From: Pseudomonadota bacterium | GTDB lineage: Bacteria; Pseudomonadota; Alphaproteobacteria; Rhodobacterales; Rhodobacteraceae | Assembly (NCBI GenBank): GCA_021813645.1 | Contig: JAKAJW010000034.1 | Location: 1 to 7,565 of the forward strand | Direction of reading: 5' to 3' | DNA: 7,565 nt | In this document: piece after piece, positions 1 to 6,290 of the stretch | Position numbering within the stretch: the stretch's first letter is position 1 | How the letters are laid out: the number at the start of each line of letters is the position of its first letter | Program-made: the position numbers and the translations under genes | Notes under the pieces: model-generated | The model's database searches: none | The model's input: the letters and a program-made list of their open reading frames with translations, nothing else | What the model was told of the DNA's origin: nothing

Positions 1-557
1 CCCCGCCATTGCGGCGCTCCGCCGGGCGTCTGGGCTTCCCCGAATGACAGCTGGAACCGAGTCGGCAGCTGTTCCGATTGGGCGAAATAGGTCTCGGCGC
101 AATCCGAGAGCGATGTGCCGGACAGCGGCGTGATGCCCTGATAGGGGACCATGCCGCGGCCCTGATCGAGGACGATGGCGAAATAGCCCTCGCCCAGCAG
201 CGCATAGGGCTCGCCTTCGGCCGGCAGCGCTTCCGGCTCGAAATGCGCATAGGCCCGGATCCGAGCCGGCTGGCCTTCCTCGCTGGGCGCGTAATAGTCT
301 GTCGCGATCAGGCGGACCGGGCCAGTGCCACGGATCTGCAGCGACAGCCGCCAGCGCAGCTTGATCGTTTGGCCGATCAACGCGGTGAGCAGCGCGGCCT
401 CCGCCACCAAGGCAGAGATCGGCGCCGGATAATCGTGCTGACGCAGCATCCGGTCCAGCGCGCCATCGAGCCGCACCACCCGGCCGCGGATATCGGCGCG
501 GTCGAGTTGAAATGGCAGGACGGTATCGTCCCAGGCGATCATAGAGCCGATGGTCAT
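1..557 (-). CDS. hslO: Hsp33 redox-regulated molecular chaperone, N-terminal part (runs off the left edge)
   Basis: Reading leftward from the ATG at 557, the frame is open for 185 codons to the window edge and encodes the N-terminal domain of Hsp33. This is the cytoplasmic holdase chaperone that is activated when oxidative stress oxidises a C-terminal zinc centre. Recognisable family blocks are ADIRGRVVRLDGALDRML (residues 21-38), HDYPAPISALVAEAALLTAL (41-60), a segment around LSLQIRGTGPVRL (71-83), and GMVPYQGITPL (135-145). SLSDCAETYFAQSEQLPTRF (149-168) is the typical substrate-domain stretch. The zinc-binding Cys motifs lie beyond the window, so an intact C terminus cannot be confirmed. 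The start is supported by AAGGA six bases upstream; a second ATG at residue 6 is less well placed. The gene is divergent from the Nudix gene with a 78-bp spacer. The family call is secure. Confidence 0.93.
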   Translation of the reverse strand, partial: MTIGSMIAWDDTVLPFQLDRADIRGRVVRLDGALDRMLRQHDYPAPISALVAEAALLTALIGQTIKLRWRLSLQIRGTGPVRLIATDYYAPSEEGQPARIRAYAHFEPEALPAEGEPYALLGEGYFAIVLDQGRGMVPYQGITPLSGTSLSDCAETYFAQSEQLPTRFQLSFGEAQTPGGAPQWR

Positions 558-635
558 GGGGTTTCCTTGCCGAGCCGATCTTGGCATACCGCGGGAATAT
601 AGGCGGGGCAACCGGGCGACCAAAGGGGGCGGGCG

Positions 636-1070
636 ATGATCCGGCGATTCGGCGAAGCGGTGAAACCGGGCCAAACCTACCGACGCCGGCCTGGGGTCTA
701 CGCGATCTTGCAGGACGGCGATGCCGTTCTGGTCACCCACCAAGCAGCGCCCGTGCCCGAGTTTCAACTGCCCGGCGGGGGCATCGATCCCGGCGAATCG
801 CCGCTGCACGCGCTGCACCGCGAGGTGTTCGAGGAAACCGGCTGGCGCATCGCCGGGGCCCGCAGGCTCGGCGCCTTCCGGCGCTTCACCTACATGCCGG
901 AATATGACCTCTGGGCGGAAAAGCTGTGCACCGTCTATCACGCCCGCCCGGTGCGGCGCCTCGGTCCGCCGAGCGAGGCCGGCCATAGCGCCGTTTGGAT
1001 GACGCTGGAGGCGGCCGTGCTGGAGCTTGGCAACGCGGGCGATCGCGCCTTCCTGCAACGCCTGCTCTAG
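636..1070 (+). CDS. Nudix hydrolase
   Basis: This 144-residue single-domain protein carries a full Nudix box at residues 48-70, pattern G-x5-E-x7-RE-V-F-EE-T-G-W. The metal-binding REVFEE core is intact, and only the last hydrophobic position is an atypical Trp. Such enzymes hydrolyse nucleoside diphosphates linked to another moiety, using Mg2+ held by the box glutamates. The substrate cannot be read from the sequence, and the segment RRFTYMPEYDLWAEK (82-96) may form part of the substrate pocket. The start has AAAGGGGG six bases upstream. The gene is divergent from hslO, which hints at a housekeeping or stress-clean-up role, but that is inference. Its TAG stop overlaps the TAG of the opposing receiver-PP2C gene in a shared CTAG, so there is no room for a conventional terminator between them. 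Confidence 0.93.
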   Translation: MIRRFGEAVKPGQTYRRRPGVYAILQDGDAVLVTHQAAPVPEFQLPGGGIDPGESPLHALHREVFEETGWRIAGARRLGAFRRFTYMPEYDLWAEKLCTVYHARPVRRLGPPSEAGHSAVWMTLEAAVLELGNAGDRAFLQRLL

Positions 1071-2326
1071 GGTCCGTTCATCTCCAGCAGAACGGCCGAG
1101 ATATCATCGTCGAAATCCCGATCGCCGCCGTAGCGGCGCAGCCCGGTCACGAGCGCGTCGAGAAAGGCCATGCCGCCGCAGCCCGACAGCGTGGTAAGCA
1201 GGCCCGCCAACCCCTCTTGGCCGAGTTGCCGGCCCAGCAAGTCGGTGCGTTCCGTTACCCCGTCCGACATCAGTACCAGCTTGTCGCCCGGGCCGAGTTG
1301 GAAGGTGATCCGCTCATAGTCGGCCTCGGCGATCAGGCCGACGGGCAGCCCGCCGGCACCCACGAATTCGACCTGGCCGTCGACCCGCAGCACGGCCGGA
1401 TGTGGATGGCCCGCCTGCGCCAATTCTACCTGGCCGGTGTGCAGATCGACCTCGGCATAGAGCAGGGTCAGATACTGATCCGTTCGGATATCTTCCAGCA
1501 GCAGCCGGTTCAGCGCGGCGGCCACCTCCTCCGGGGGGCGGCCGCGCCGCCCGCCCTCGGGCGTCGTGCGAAGCGCGATGTTCTGCTCGGGTGCCGAGCC
1601 CGATAGCACACCGGCAAGCCGCGCCGTCATGATCGCCGAGGCGACACCATGGCCGGAGACATCGATGGCGAAGATCGCCACGCGGCGGGCATCGATCGGG
1701 AAGCAGCCGACGAGATCGCCGCCCACATGCCCGCTGGGCCGCAGCAGCAGCGACACTTCGGCCGGACCGAAGGACTGATGGCGCACCCGGACCAGCGATT
1801 GCTGAAGCTTGCGCGCCTCGATCAGATCGCGATCGAGCGCATCGTAGAGACTCTGCATCTCCGTCAGGGTGTCGCTGATCAACCGGTTCTTTTCGGTCAG
1901 TTCGTGCTCCATCCGAAGGATGCGTTCGCCGGCGGCGATCCGGGCGTAGAGCTCCTGAGTGTCCACCGGCTTGGCCAGGAAATCGTCCGCCCCCGCGTCG
2001 AGGCCAAGTGCGGCCTCGCCCTTCTCGCTCTTCGAGGTCAGCAAGATGAAATAGCCGTAACTGTCCCGCGGCAGCGCCCGAAAGGCCGCGCAAAACTCCA
2101 ATCCGGTCATGCCACGCATCATCCAATCGCTGACCACGATATCGAAATGCCTGGTCAGACAAAGCTCCAGCGCCTTTTCGCCAGAATCGGCTTCGGTCAC
2201 CAGATAGCCCCGCCGCAACAGCGAGGCCGCCAGAATCTTGCGCTGCACCTTGCTGTCATCGACAATCAGCAGGCTATGTGGCGCCGGCGGCGCCGATTTG
2301 GGAATTGGGTCGAAAGCCCTTGTCAT
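1067..2326 (-). CDS. Response regulator with receiver (REC) domain and SpoIIE/RsbU-type PP2C phosphatase output
   Basis: Numbered from the ATG at 2326 (419 aa), residues about 17-135 form a receiver domain: acidic pair D23/D24, phospho-acceptor D67 in VVSDWMM, T97 and K119 in AKPV. A helical, probably coiled-coil linker follows (about 134-176). Residues about 190-417 are a PP2C-like Ser/Thr phosphatase of the SpoIIE/RsbU type, with metal ligands visible in GGD (202-204), D222 of IDVSGHG, SDG (354-356) and FDDDISAV (405-412). The catalytic set is complete. Enzymes of this design usually dephosphorylate an anti-anti-sigma factor, freeing it to sequester an anti-sigma factor. No such pair is in the window. 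The architecture matches RbaY of the Rhodobacter capsulatus RbaVWY partner-switch as I recall it, but orthology is not proven. A GTG 12 bases upstream (2338) is an alternative start; neither start has a convincing Shine-Dalgarno. The divergent Hpt gene is a plausible phosphodonor. Confidence 0.93.
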   Translation of the reverse strand: MTRAFDPIPKSAPPAPHSLLIVDDSKVQRKILAASLLRRGYLVTEADSGEKALELCLTRHFDIVVSDWMMRGMTGLEFCAAFRALPRDSYGYFILLTSKSEKGEAALGLDAGADDFLAKPVDTQELYARIAAGERILRMEHELTEKNRLISDTLTEMQSLYDALDRDLIEARKLQQSLVRVRHQSFGPAEVSLLLRPSGHVGGDLVGCFPIDARRVAIFAIDVSGHGVASAIMTARLAGVLSGSAPEQNIALRTTPEGGRRGRPPEEVAAALNRLLLEDIRTDQYLTLLYAEVDLHTGQVELAQAGHPHPAVLRVDGQVEFVGAGGLPVGLIAEADYERITFQLGPGDKLVLMSDGVTERTDLLGRQLGQEGLAGLLTTLSGCGGMAFLDALVTGLRRYGGDRDFDDDISAVLLEMNGP

Positions 2327-2381
2327 CGATTTTTGCACCGTGGCGGCCAGCTTGAAACGCCCCAGTTTGACCGGACGCGGC

Positions 2382-2396
2382 TTAATCCCGTGTAAA
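2382..2396. promoter_or_regulatory. Candidate CtrA-like site (TTAA-N7-TAAA) in the Hpt / REC-PP2C divergent spacer
   Basis: TTAA, seven bases, then TAAA differs at one position from the alphaproteobacterial CtrA consensus TTAA-N7-TTAA. It lies about 90 bases before the Hpt start and 56 before the regulator start. It overlaps a possible promoter for the Hpt gene: TTGACC at 2367-2372, an 18-base spacer, then TGTAAA at 2391-2396. The region is AT-rich for this genome. A near match of this length can arise by chance, so this is tentative. Confidence 0.3.
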
Positions 2397-2414
2397 ATCT
2401 AAAATCTGCGACAC

Positions 2415-2436
2415 CGGCTTACTGCTTGTTAAGCCG
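2415..2436. repeat. Inverted repeat CGGCTTA-N8-TAAGCCG in the divergent regulatory region
   Basis: A perfect 7-bp inverted repeat has arms at 2415-2421 and 2430-2436. A third copy of the left arm, CGGCTTA, sits at 2378-2384 and runs into the CtrA-like motif. It lies about 50 bases upstream of the Hpt gene, so it could be an operator for a dimeric regulator or a short stem in the leader. No T-tract follows, so it is not an intrinsic terminator. The repeat is seen directly; its function is unknown. Confidence 0.4.
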
Positions 2437-2485
2437 TCCGGCCTAGGCTGGCTGCGGGTGCAGTGAAACGGGTGTAGGGTCTGGG

Positions 2486-2818
2486 ATGATCGATTGGACT
2501 CGGGTTGCCTGCTTGCGGCAGGAAATCGGCGAAGAGGATTTCGACGAGGTTGTCCGCCTCTTCATCGAAGAAGCAAGCGAAGTCGTCGAACGGCTGGAGC
2601 GGAGTGCAAGCCCGCCCCAGCGCGAGGCCGACCTTCATTTCCTCAAGGGCAGCGCCCTCAATCTCGGCTTCACCGAGCTTGCCGCGCTCTGCCAAGGGGA
2701 GGAGCGCGCGGCTGCCAGCGGCTACGAGGTGGAAACGGCGCCGGTCATCGGCCTCTATCTCGCCTCGCGTCGCGCCTTTCTGGCGGGTCTCAGCACCCGC
2801 TCGGGAGCTGCGGCCTAG
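2486..2818 (+). CDS. Stand-alone histidine phosphotransfer (Hpt) domain protein
   Basis: This 110-residue protein is the normal size for a single Hpt four-helix bundle. The phosphorylatable site is H51 in HFLKGSALNLGF (51-62), matching the family pattern HxxKG followed by a small-residue helix and Gly. The N-terminal segment EDFDEVVRLFIEEASEVVERL (17-37) fits the acidic helix that precedes it. Such proteins relay phosphate between a hybrid kinase receiver and a response-regulator receiver in the cytoplasm. No kinase lies in the window. The divergently encoded REC-PP2C protein is the obvious candidate partner, which is inference from position. The ATG has a weak AGGG six bases upstream. The gene ends tail-to-tail with ilvA, the two stops sharing a CTAG. 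Confidence 0.92.
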   Translation: MIDWTRVACLRQEIGEEDFDEVVRLFIEEASEVVERLERSASPPQREADLHFLKGSALNLGFTELAALCQGEERAAASGYEVETAPVIGLYLASRRAFLAGLSTRSGAAA

Positions 2819-4062
2819 ATCAGGAACTCCGCTAGCGTCTCGTCGGCGGTGATGTCGCGATAGGCGAAACCCGCCGCGTTCAGGCGGGCGAACAGGGCGG
2901 GGAAATTTTCGGCCCGACCGGTTTCGATGCCGATCAATACGGTGCCGAAATTGCGCGCGGACTTCTTCAGATATTCGAACCGGGCGATGTCGTCGTCCGG
3001 GCCGAGCATTTCCAGGAAATCGCGCAAGGCGCCGGGGCGCTGCGGTAGCCGTAGGATGAAGTATTTCTTGAGCCCGGTGTAGCGCATCGCCCGCTCTTTC
3101 ACCTCGGGCAGCCGCTCGAAATCGAAGTTCCCGCCCGAGGTGACGCAGACCACCGTCTTGCCGGCCAGCCGCTCCCCGAGCTCCGGCAGCACATCGACCG
3201 CAAGCGCCCCGGCGGGTTCCAGAACGATGCCCTCGACGTTCAGCATCTCCAGCATCGTGGCGCAGATCCGGTCCTCTGGCGCCAGCATCACCTTCTCGGG
3301 TGCGATGCCGCGCAGCCGGTCGAAAGGCCGCTCGCCGATCCGCGCCACCGCGGCGCCGTCCACGAAACTGTTCACCGCCGGCAGTGTGACCGGCGCCCCG
3401 GCCTGCAGGGCCGCCGTCAGGCTGGCGCCGCCGAGCGGCTCGACGAAGCGGAAGTCGACCTCGGGCGCCGTTTCGCGCAGATATCCGGTGACGCCGGCCG
3501 ACAAGCCGCCGCCGCCGACCGGCAGGATGACCAGATCCGGCGCCTGGCCGAGTTCTTCAAGGATCTCCACAGCGACCGAGGCCTGGCCCTCGATCACGTC
3601 GGGGTCGTCGAAGGGCGACAGGAACTGGCCGCCGATCTGGCGGCAGAATGCCTGGGCTGAGGCCAGCGACTGGTCGAAGTAGTCGCCGATCAGGCGGATC
3701 TCGACATTTTCGCCGCCGAACACCTTGGTCTTGTCGATCTTCTGCTGCGGCGTGGTGACCGGCATGAAGATGGTGCCCTGCACGCCGAAATGACTGCACG
3801 CATGGGCGACGCCCTGGGCGTGGTTTCCTGCCGAGGCGCAGACGAAGCGATTGCGTTCGGGCTCGCGGGCCAGCGCCTTGCGCATCGCATTGAAGGCGCC
3901 GCGCAGCTTGTAGCTACGGACCGGGCTGAGATCCTCGCGTTTCAGCAGGATTTCGGCGCCATAGCGCGCCGACAGATGGGGGTTGCGCTGCAACGGCGTC
4001 GGCGGGAACAGCCCGCGCAGGGCATCGGTTGCGGTCCGGGCCGCCTGGGAAAACGCGCTCAT
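2815..4062 (-). CDS. ilvA: Threonine ammonia-lyase (threonine dehydratase), biosynthetic, single ACT-like domain
   Basis: The 415-residue PLP enzyme deaminates L-threonine to 2-oxobutanoate, the committed step of isoleucine synthesis. The PLP lysine is K52 in SPVRSYKLRGA (46-56). The substrate loop SAGNHAQG is at 77-84, the phosphate-binding GGGGLSAG at 183-190, and the cofactor-nitrogen motif SGGN at 309-312. Residues about 332-415 (from KKYFILRLPQRPGAL) form one C-terminal ACT-like regulatory domain. This distinguishes it from the short catabolic TdcB type and from the roughly 510-residue E. coli IlvA with two such domains; length and layout resemble the Bacillus-type IlvA. Feedback inhibition by isoleucine is expected from family knowledge but not shown. 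The start is supported by AGAGG-rich sequence immediately upstream. The membrane-protein gene lies 39 bp upstream on the same strand, suggesting co-transcription. The 3' end overlaps the Hpt gene by four bases. Confidence 0.96.
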   Translation of the reverse strand: MSAFSQAARTATDALRGLFPPTPLQRNPHLSARYGAEILLKREDLSPVRSYKLRGAFNAMRKALAREPERNRFVCASAGNHAQGVAHACSHFGVQGTIFMPVTTPQQKIDKTKVFGGENVEIRLIGDYFDQSLASAQAFCRQIGGQFLSPFDDPDVIEGQASVAVEILEELGQAPDLVILPVGGGGLSAGVTGYLRETAPEVDFRFVEPLGGASLTAALQAGAPVTLPAVNSFVDGAAVARIGERPFDRLRGIAPEKVMLAPEDRICATMLEMLNVEGIVLEPAGALAVDVLPELGERLAGKTVVCVTSGGNFDFERLPEVKERAMRYTGLKKYFILRLPQRPGALRDFLEMLGPDDDIARFEYLKKSARNFGTVLIGIETGRAENFPALFARLNAAGFAYRDITADETLAEFLI

Positions 4063-4101
4063 CCTCTGCCTCTGGCGCGGCCGGCCGGCGATGACAAGCG
4101 G

Positions 4102-4878
4102 TCAAACCAGCGCACGGTTCTGAACGAAATGGCCATAAAGCGTCGTGAAGATCGACAAAAGCAGCATTGCCGCCGCCCAGCCGGCGGCGACCTGCCAGGC
4201 GACGGCGAAGATCAGCAGCCCGATCTCGGCGAAGAAGGCCTGCGGCACGGTCAGCGCCAAAACCGAAAGCACATAGAGCGCGGCCAGTCCCAGAAGCGTG
4301 CCATTCTGCCCGCGCGTCGCTCCCCAGGCCGCCCGCAGGCGGGAGTCGGCGCCAAGCGCGGCGGCGGGCAGGATCGTGCTCAGTCGGAAGAGCACCGTGG
4401 CCAGCACGCCGATGAAGGCGAACAGCCCGACCGTCATCACCAGCGCGGCAAGCGGCCGGGCTACCAGGCCGACGGCGCCCGAAACCAGAAAGAGCGGCAC
4501 AACCAGCGCCAGTTCCACCGCAATCGGCGCCATGACAATCAGCAGCGAGCGACCGAAATAGGTGAGCATCCGCTCGCCCATTAGCGTCGGCACCCAGCCT
4601 TTGGGCTGCTCGCCCAACAGCACGAAGCGATGCCAGGCGACGGCGATCCAGGTTCCGCAGAAGATCGACACCAGGGTGATCGCCGCCAGCGGCAAAAGCG
4701 GCGGATGGCCGGATCGCATGGCCGTTTCCAGCGCGGGCGGGTCTGGCAGGCTCGTCCGGCTGATGGCGAACATCAGCCCATATTGCAGCGCCGTCGGCAC
4801 CAGAGAGATGCGCAGCGCCGGCCCGATATTGCCCAGCACCTGCCGCAGCGAGTGCATATAGATCTTTCCCGCCAGCAT
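4102..4878 (-). CDS. Polytopic membrane protein of unknown function
   Basis: From the ATG at 4878 this is a 258-residue hydrophobic protein. It begins MLAGKIYMHSLRQVLGN, a short amphipathic N terminus before the first membrane segment. Likely membrane helices lie near residues 20-40, 61-81, 110-134, 142-164, 195-213 and 218-248, about six in all. A conserved-looking loop WHRFVLLGEQPKGW (82-95) sits after helix 2, and a loop with charged and small residues (about 172-193) after helix 4. I see no catalytic motif, transporter signature or signal-peptidase site, and I do not recognise a named family beyond similar unannotated proteins of related bacteria. In-frame ATG (4890) and TTG (4908) lie upstream; 4878 was chosen for its nearby GGAG and the natural N terminus. 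It ends 39 bp before ilvA on the same strand and is divergent from argG. Any link to isoleucine metabolism is positional only. Confidence 0.82.
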   Translation of the reverse strand: MLAGKIYMHSLRQVLGNIGPALRISLVPTALQYGLMFAISRTSLPDPPALETAMRSGHPPLLPLAAITLVSIFCGTWIAVAWHRFVLLGEQPKGWVPTLMGERMLTYFGRSLLIVMAPIAVELALVVPLFLVSGAVGLVARPLAALVMTVGLFAFIGVLATVLFRLSTILPAAALGADSRLRAAWGATRGQNGTLLGLAALYVLSVLALTVPQAFFAEIGLLIFAVAWQVAAGWAAAMLLLSIFTTLYGHFVQNRALV

Positions 4879-4951
4879 CGCTCCGCCCATTCGCTTCTTG
4901 CCGCGCAAGTCAAGCCAAGGCCACGCGGACTGTCAACGGTTCCTGCGCCGC

Positions 4952-4980
4952 TTGCCCTCCTGTGCAAATCGCGCTAATCG
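4952..4980 (+). promoter_or_regulatory. Possible argG promoter
   Basis: TTGCCC (4952-4957) and TAATCG (4975-4980) are separated by 17 bases and lie about 30 bases before the argG start. The -35 resembles the alphaproteobacterial housekeeping consensus, but the -10 is a poor match. The octamer AATCGCGC occurs twice here (4967-4974 and 4976-4983), across the -10 element. Weak evidence from sequence alone. Confidence 0.2.
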
Positions 4981-5009
4981 CGCGCTGTTTTACCTCATGG
5001 AGGCCCGCG

Positions 5010-6233
5010 ATGTCCGCGCCGAAGAAAGTGGTGCTTGCCTATTCCGGCGGGCTCGACACCTCGATCATCCTGAAATGGTTGCAGACCGAATACGGCTGCG
5101 AGGTGGTCACCTTCACCGCCGACCTCGGCCAGGGCGAGGAGCTGGAGCCGGCGCGCGCCAAGGCCGAGCTGTTGGGGATCAAGTCCGACAACATCTACAT
5201 CGAGGATGTGCGCGAGGAATTCGTGCGCGACTTCGTCTTCCCGATGTTTCGCGCCAATGCGCTCTACGAAGGGCTCTACCTGCTCGGCACCTCGATCGCC
5301 CGCCCGCTGATCGCCAAGCGGCTGGTCGAGATCGCGCATGAGACCGGTGCCGATGCCGTGGCCCATGGCGCGACCGGCAAGGGCAACGATCAGGTGCGCT
5401 TCGAGCTGTCGGCTGCCGCGCTTGACCCGGCGATCCGGGTGATCGCGCCGTGGCGGCTGTGGTCGTTGACGAGCCGCACCAAGCTCATCGAATTCGCCGA
5501 GCAGCACCAGATTCCGATCGCCAAGAACAAGCGGGGCGAGGCGCCGTTCTCGGTCGATGCGAACCTGCTGCATACCTCGTCGGAAGGCCGCGTGCTGGAA
5601 AACCCGGCCGAAGAGGCGCCGGACTATGTGCTGCAGCGGACCACCCGGCCGGAAGATGCGCCCGATGCGCCGGAAATGGTGGAAATCACCTTCGAGAAGG
5701 GCGATGCGGTGGCGGTGAACGGCGTGGCGCTGTCGCCCGCGGCACTGTTGACGAAGCTGAATGAGCTCGGCTCCAAGCACGGAGTCGGCATTCTCGACCT
5801 GGTGGAGAACCGCTTCGTCGGCATGAAGTCGCGCGGTCTCTACGAGACCCCTGGCGGCACCATCCTGATGGAGGCGCATCGGGGGATCGAGCAGATCACG
5901 CTCGACAGCGGCGCCGGGCACCTGAAGGATTCGATCATGCCGCGCTATGCCGAGCTGATCTACAACGGCTTCTGGTTCAGCCCCGAACGCGAGATGCTGC
6001 AGGCGCTGATCGACAAGAGCCAGGAACATGTCTCGGGCACGGTGCGGGTGAAGCTTTACAAGGGTTCGGCGCGGACGGTGGCGCGCTGGTCGGAGCATTC
6101 GCTCTATTCCGAGAAGCACGTGACCTTCGAAGAGGACGCCGGCGCCTACGATCAGAAGGATGCCGAAGGCTTCATCCGGTTGAACGGGCTGCGCCTGAAG
6201 CTGATCGCGGCGCGCAACGCGCGGTTCAAGTAA
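5010..6233 (+). CDS. argG: Argininosuccinate synthase
   Basis: The 407-residue enzyme joins citrulline and aspartate using ATP to make argininosuccinate, the penultimate step of arginine synthesis in the cytoplasm. The N-terminal ATP pyrophosphatase P-loop is AYSGGLDTS (10-18). The substrate-binding block GATGKGNDQVRFE is at 120-132 and ENRFVGMKSRGLYETPGG at 266-283; both are diagnostic and intact. The length is normal for the bacterial family. The ATG at 5010 is preceded by GGAGG (4999-5003) with a six-base gap, and the protein then begins directly with the family N terminus. An in-frame GTG at 4962 would add 16 unrelated residues and is unlikely. The gene appears monocistronic: it is divergent from the membrane-protein gene and ends at a strong intrinsic terminator. 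Confidence 0.97.
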   Translation: MSAPKKVVLAYSGGLDTSIILKWLQTEYGCEVVTFTADLGQGEELEPARAKAELLGIKSDNIYIEDVREEFVRDFVFPMFRANALYEGLYLLGTSIARPLIAKRLVEIAHETGADAVAHGATGKGNDQVRFELSAAALDPAIRVIAPWRLWSLTSRTKLIEFAEQHQIPIAKNKRGEAPFSVDANLLHTSSEGRVLENPAEEAPDYVLQRTTRPEDAPDAPEMVEITFEKGDAVAVNGVALSPAALLTKLNELGSKHGVGILDLVENRFVGMKSRGLYETPGGTILMEAHRGIEQITLDSGAGHLKDSIMPRYAELIYNGFWFSPEREMLQALIDKSQEHVSGTVRVKLYKGSARTVARWSEHSLYSEKHVTFEEDAGAYDQKDAEGFIRLNGLRLKLIAARNARFK

Positions 6234-6258
6234 ACCACGGACCGCCAAGCATTTTTCG

Positions 6259-6290
6259 CAGGGCCGACCCTTGTCGGCCCTGTTTGTTTT
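6259..6290 (+). terminator. Intrinsic terminator of argG
   Basis: A perfect 10-bp GC-rich stem has arms CAGGGCCGAC at 6259-6268 and GTCGGCCCTG at 6273-6282, with a four-base CCTT loop. The stem is followed directly by TTTGTTTT. It starts 25 bases after the argG stop. The T-tract runs into the stop codon of the opposing sulfotransferase-like gene, so the structure lies in the convergent junction. No T-tract exists on the minus-strand side, so it should act mainly on argG transcripts. Confidence 0.9.

Noticed and set aside
78..602. Plus-strand open frame at the left edge
   Set aside because: The minus strand here encodes Hsp33 with several family blocks, so this is its shadow.
1649..2395. Plus-strand open frame antisense to the REC-PP2C regulator
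   Set aside because: It mirrors a complete two-domain protein with all catalytic residues; no independent evidence supports it.
4080..4089. GCCGGCCGGC palindrome between the membrane-protein gene and ilvA
   Set aside because: Short and GC-only with no T-tract on either side, so it is not a convincing terminator, and such palindromes are frequent in this base composition.
3790..4584. Plus-strand open frame across the ilvA 5' end and the membrane-protein gene
   Set aside because: The translation is rich in Arg/Gln/Gly with no domain, and it spans two supported minus-strand genes.
4962..5009. In-frame GTG extension of argG by 16 residues
   Set aside because: No ribosome-binding site and no family resemblance in the extra residues, while the ATG at 5010 has GGAGG at ideal spacing.
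4995..6248. A 417-codon open frame lying antisense across the whole of argG
   Set aside because: argG is unmistakable on the plus strand. The antisense frame has no recognisable motif and is a usual by-product of high GC3 codon use.
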